Shown here in pieces: positions 15,542-17,915 of a stretch of 17,915 nucleotides of DNA. A program made the position numbers and the translations under genes. The notes below the pieces were generated by a model. It was not told the origin of the DNA. It made no database searches and was given only the letters and a program-made list of their open reading frames with translations. This DNA is from Ruminococcaceae bacterium UBA7030 (GTDB lineage Bacteria; Bacillota; Clostridia; Oscillospirales; Acutalibacteraceae), in assembly GCA_002494125.1 (NCBI GenBank), contig DLBD01000065.1:1-17915 (forward strand), in the 5' to 3' direction. How positions within the stretch are numbered: position 1 is the stretch's first letter; each line of letters starts with the position of its first letter.

Positions 15542-17083
15542 TTAAGCCTCCTCCTTATCATGAACACTCTTTGTCATAAGAAGTCCGAGCTCGTCCTTCT
15601 TGGCGGTTCTGCCGTCGACAATACCTGTAATCTTACCTGAGTTTATAACCATAATTCTGTCGCAAAGCTCAACAAGAACATCAAGGTCTTCACCGACAAA
15701 TATGATTGCAACGCCGCTTTCCTTCTGCTTATTGAGAAGGTTATAAATTGTATAAGAGGAGTTAATGTCAAGACCTCTTACGGGATATGCTACCATAAGC
15801 ACTTTCGGGTTTAGAGCAATCTCTCTTCCGACAAGGACCTTCTGAACATTACCGCCCGAAAGACGTCTTATCGGAGTTGTTGCGCTCGGAGTAACGACTT
15901 CAAGGCTTTTGATAATATCGTCTGCAAGGTCTGCCGGGTCTTTCTTTTCGAGGAATGGAGTGTGTCCTTTTTTGTAAGAACGAAGCATCATATTGTCGAC
16001 GATGTCCATACTTCCAACGAGTCCCATACCGAGTCTGTCTTCAGGTACGAAGGAAAGTGCAATACCCATATTCCTGATTTGCTTCGGTGTTTTGCCTACA
16101 AGCTGTGTAACCTCTTCACCGTCCGGCTTATAAAGAATGCTTGAGCCTTTTTCCGCAATCTGAAGACCTGCAATAGCCTCAAGAAGTTCCTTTTGCCCGC
16201 AACCGGAAATACCTGCAATGCCGAGAATTTCACCGCTGTGAACAGTAAAGGTTGCGTCCTCAACAGCATTCTTGCCGTCGGGTGACTTTACAGTAAGATG
16301 TTCTACAACAAGTGTTTCCTTCGGGTTGACAGGCTCTTTACGCTCAATGTTAAGCTCAACCTTTTCACCTACCATCATTTCAGTAAGTGACGCTTCGGTG
16401 GCATCCTTTGTTTCAACCACTCCAACGTTTTCGCCCCTTCTGAGAGTTGCAACCCTGTCAGAGATTTCAAGCACCTCATGGAGCTTATGTGTAATTATTA
16501 TAATCGACTTATTATCCTCACGCATTTTGCGAAGGACTGCGAATAACTTTCGAGTTTCCTGTGGTGTAAGCACGGCTGTAGGCTCGTCGAGGATGAGAAT
16601 ATCCGCGCCTCTGTATAACACCTTGATAATTTCAACTGTCTGCTTTTCTGAAACAGACATTTCATAGACCTTTTTGTCAAGGTCAAGAACGAAGCCGTAT
16701 TTTTCAGTGATTTCTTTTATTCTTGATTTGGCTTCTTTTATATTAAATTTTTTGCCGTCCTCGATTCCGAGAACAATATTCTCTGCTGCAGAGAAAACAT
16801 CAACAAGTTTGAAGTGCTGATGAATCATACCTATGCGGTACTTAAAGGCATCCTTTGGCGATGTGATTACAACCTCTTCGCCATTTACAAAAATCTGTCC
16901 CTCATCAGGATAATAGATGCCCGAAACCATATTCATAAGGGTGGTTTTACCTGAACCGTTTTCGCCGAGAATTGCAAGAATTTCACCCTTATATACCTGA
17001 AGGTCAACATCTTTATTTGCAACAACTTTTTTTCCGAAGGCTTTGGTTATTCCTTTTAATTCGAGTGCATATGTTTCGCTCAT
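15542..17083 (-). CDS. BMP-type nucleoside ABC transporter ATPase (double NBD)
   Basis: A 513-residue cytoplasmic protein with two fused ATPase domains, the YufO/NupO and RbsA layout. First domain: Walker A GENGSGKTT 40-48, Q-loop Gln89, signature MSVSEKQ 142-148, Walker B LILDEPTA 163-170, switch His199. Second domain is degenerate: GISGCGQKEL 291-300 in place of Walker A, a good LSGGNVQK 408-415, and VAYP where the catalytic Glu should be (431-434). One inactive site is normal in this family. The unusual point is that the first signature is MSVSEKQ rather than LSxGEQQ. Start: GGAGGT at 17088-17093 before the ATG at 17083; an ATG seven codons upstream would swallow that site. Confidence 0.93.
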   Translation of the reverse strand: MSETYALELKGITKAFGKKVVANKDVDLQVYKGEILAILGENGSGKTTLMNMVSGIYYPDEGQIFVNGEEVVITSPKDAFKYRIGMIHQHFKLVDVFSAAENIVLGIEDGKKFNIKEAKSRIKEITEKYGFVLDLDKKVYEMSVSEKQTVEIIKVLYRGADILILDEPTAVLTPQETRKLFAVLRKMREDNKSIIIITHKLHEVLEISDRVATLRRGENVGVVETKDATEASLTEMMVGEKVELNIERKEPVNPKETLVVEHLTVKSPDGKNAVEDATFTVHSGEILGIAGISGCGQKELLEAIAGLQIAEKGSSILYKPDGEEVTQLVGKTPKQIRNMGIALSFVPEDRLGMGLVGSMDIVDNMMLRSYKKGHTPFLEKKDPADLADDIIKSLEVVTPSATTPIRRLSGGNVQKVLVGREIALNPKVLMVAYPVRGLDINSSYTIYNLLNKQKESGVAIIFVGEDLDVLVELCDRIMVINSGKITGIVDGRTAKKDELGLLMTKSVHDKEEA

Positions 17084-17107
17084 TTGTACCTCCAAAAAAT
17101 ACAATTA

Positions 17108-17136
17108 CCGCGGCAGTACAAAATGCACTGCCACGG
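17108..17136 (-). promoter_or_regulatory. Stem-loop between binding-protein and ATPase genes
   Basis: In minus-strand RNA a 13-bp stem with a UUU loop pairs 17108-17120 with 17124-17136. Positions 17111/17133 and 17118/17126 mismatch on the + strand but become G-U pairs on the minus strand. It starts 20 bases after the binding-protein stop; UAAUUGUAUUUUUU follows. It is probably a partial terminator or 3'-end stabiliser that lets the binding protein be made in excess over the membrane parts. Confidence 0.6.
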
Positions 17137-17156
17137 ATTATAATTTTCAACTAAGC

Positions 17157-17915
17157 TTAGAAAGCCTCGTTAAGAAGTGTGATTCCGTCAATTCTTACAT
17201 CAAAGTAAGGAGCTGAACGGAACTCTGACTCATGGAAGTAACCGTCCTTGATTACCTCTGTGTCAGGTGTAAATGCTTCGTCAGTATCAACGTCAGCCAT
17301 ATATGAATCAAGAGCTGCACCGTCCTTTGTGAAGTTTGCTGTGTCAAATACATGAACTGTGCCTGCCTCAAGATCAGCCTTTACCTTTTCAAGAGCTTCT
17401 GCTGTGCCTGCTGCTGCAGCCTGCTCATTAATTTCTGTAAGCTCTACTGAGCCTGTTGCGATTGTGCCAACCCAGTCAGCGTCTATAGCCTGGCCGTTCT
17501 GTACACAAGTAATCATATACTCAAAATAAGGAGCCCAGTTAATTCTTGAAGATACGATGAAAGTGTTAGGACAAGCTGATACAGTTGAACCGTTGTAAGA
17601 AACGTTAGGAATACCTGCGTTCTCACAAGCAGTAGGAGCACCCATTGAGTCAGCGTGCTGTGAGATAAGGTCGCAGTTAGCGTTGATAAGAGCAGTTGCT
17701 GCTTCCTTCTCTGCAGTTTCGTCATACCATGAACCTGTGAACTGAACGTCCATTACAACGTCAGGGCATACGCTCTTAGCACCGAGATAGAAAGATGTAT
17801 AACCGGAAATAACCTCTGCATAAGTATATGCGCCAACGTAACCCATTTTAGGTACATCGCCCTTGAGGTTGCCTGCTTCCTTGATTTCGTTGAGCTTCAT
17901 ACCAGCTGCAACACC
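17157..17915 (-). CDS. BMP family nucleoside-binding lipoprotein, C-terminal part
   Basis: The C-terminal 252 residues of a periplasmic-type binding protein; the frame is open to the window edge, and the first Met at 17900 is internal. The N-terminal lipoprotein signal is outside the window. PKMGYVGAYTYAEVISGYTSFYLGAK, a GSWYDE turn and SQHADSMGAPTACE are typical of the BMP/PnrA group, which captures purine nucleosides for uptake (SQHAD corresponds to a ligand-contact segment). It is first in the visible operon order: binding protein, ATPase, permease, permease. Any promoter or purine riboswitch would lie beyond base 17915. Ligand assignment is by family only. Confidence 0.88.
   Translation of the reverse strand, partial: GVAAGMKLNEIKEAGNLKGDVPKMGYVGAYTYAEVISGYTSFYLGAKSVCPDVVMDVQFTGSWYDETAEKEAATALINANCDLISQHADSMGAPTACENAGIPNVSYNGSTVSACPNTFIVSSRINWAPYFEYMITCVQNGQAIDADWVGTIATGSVELTEINEQAAAAGTAEALEKVKADLEAGTVHVFDTANFTKDGAALDSYMADVDTDEAFTPDTEVIKDGYFHESEFRSAPYFDVRIDGITLLNEAF

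Noticed and set aside
15541..15567. Nine-codon longer start for permease 1, overlapping the ATPase gene
   Set aside because: The AAGGAGGAGG site lies within it and serves the ATG at 15540.
1..17915. CRISPR array, transposase, phage or defence genes
   Set aside because: I found no regularly spaced repeats, no transposase or integrase motifs and no terminal inverted repeats; all sizeable genes have ordinary family assignments.

Overview
The window looks like chromosomal DNA from a low-to-moderate G+C Gram-positive anaerobe, probably a gut Clostridia of the Oscillospiraceae/Ruminococcaceae type. The reasons are AGGAGG-type ribosome binding sites, sigma-A-like promoters with TGn extended -10 boxes, hairpin-plus-U terminators, TagB/TagF-type phosphopolymer transferases and a lipoprotein-type BMP nucleoside uptake operon. 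The assignment rests on protein style, not on any search. Both ends are cut inside genes.

Layout. (1) 1-1121, + strand: the 3' end of an HD-domain hydrolase gene, coupled by a 4-base overlap to a CmpB-like membrane protein gene. A two-way terminator follows. (2) 9103-1164, - strand: a tight five-gene run, glyA, a TagB-like transferase, a 1115-residue double-headed TagF-like transferase, a class I/II aminotransferase and trpS. Gaps run from -1 to 12 bases, with one convincing promoter ahead of glyA. (3) 9227-10488: an A+T-rich patch holding one unrecognised membrane-anchored protein gene. Its reading frame continues for 46 codons past its stop. A promoter region shared with yebC follows. (4) 10489-11232, + strand: yebC, then a strong two-way terminator. 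(5) 12634-11294, - strand: an intracellular type-B carboxylesterase with its own likely promoter. (6) 13377-12706, - strand: a YczE/DUF6198-like membrane protein. (7) 17915-13425, - strand: a BMP-type ABC transporter operon (binding protein, double ATPase, two permeases) resembling the B. subtilis nucleoside system yufNOPQ/nupNOPQ. One hairpin separates the binding protein gene from the ATPase gene, and another lies between the last permease gene and the DUF6198-like gene.

How the genes fit together. The transporter operon reads as purine or other nucleoside uptake. The glyA-trpS run combines one-carbon/amino-acid metabolism and tRNA charging with synthesis of a wall or capsule phosphopolymer. 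The transferases imply that the cell makes a polyol-phosphate polymer, but no other polymer gene (CDP-glycerol synthesis, export) is in view.

I found no CRISPR array, tRNA, rRNA, insertion sequence, phage gene or clear riboswitch. Most of the window is ordinary core genome. The items most worth a second look are the interrupted reading frame at 9357-10226, the three-part TagF-like protein, the mixed glyA-to-trpS operon, and two intercistronic hairpins whose base pairing fits only the minus-strand RNA.
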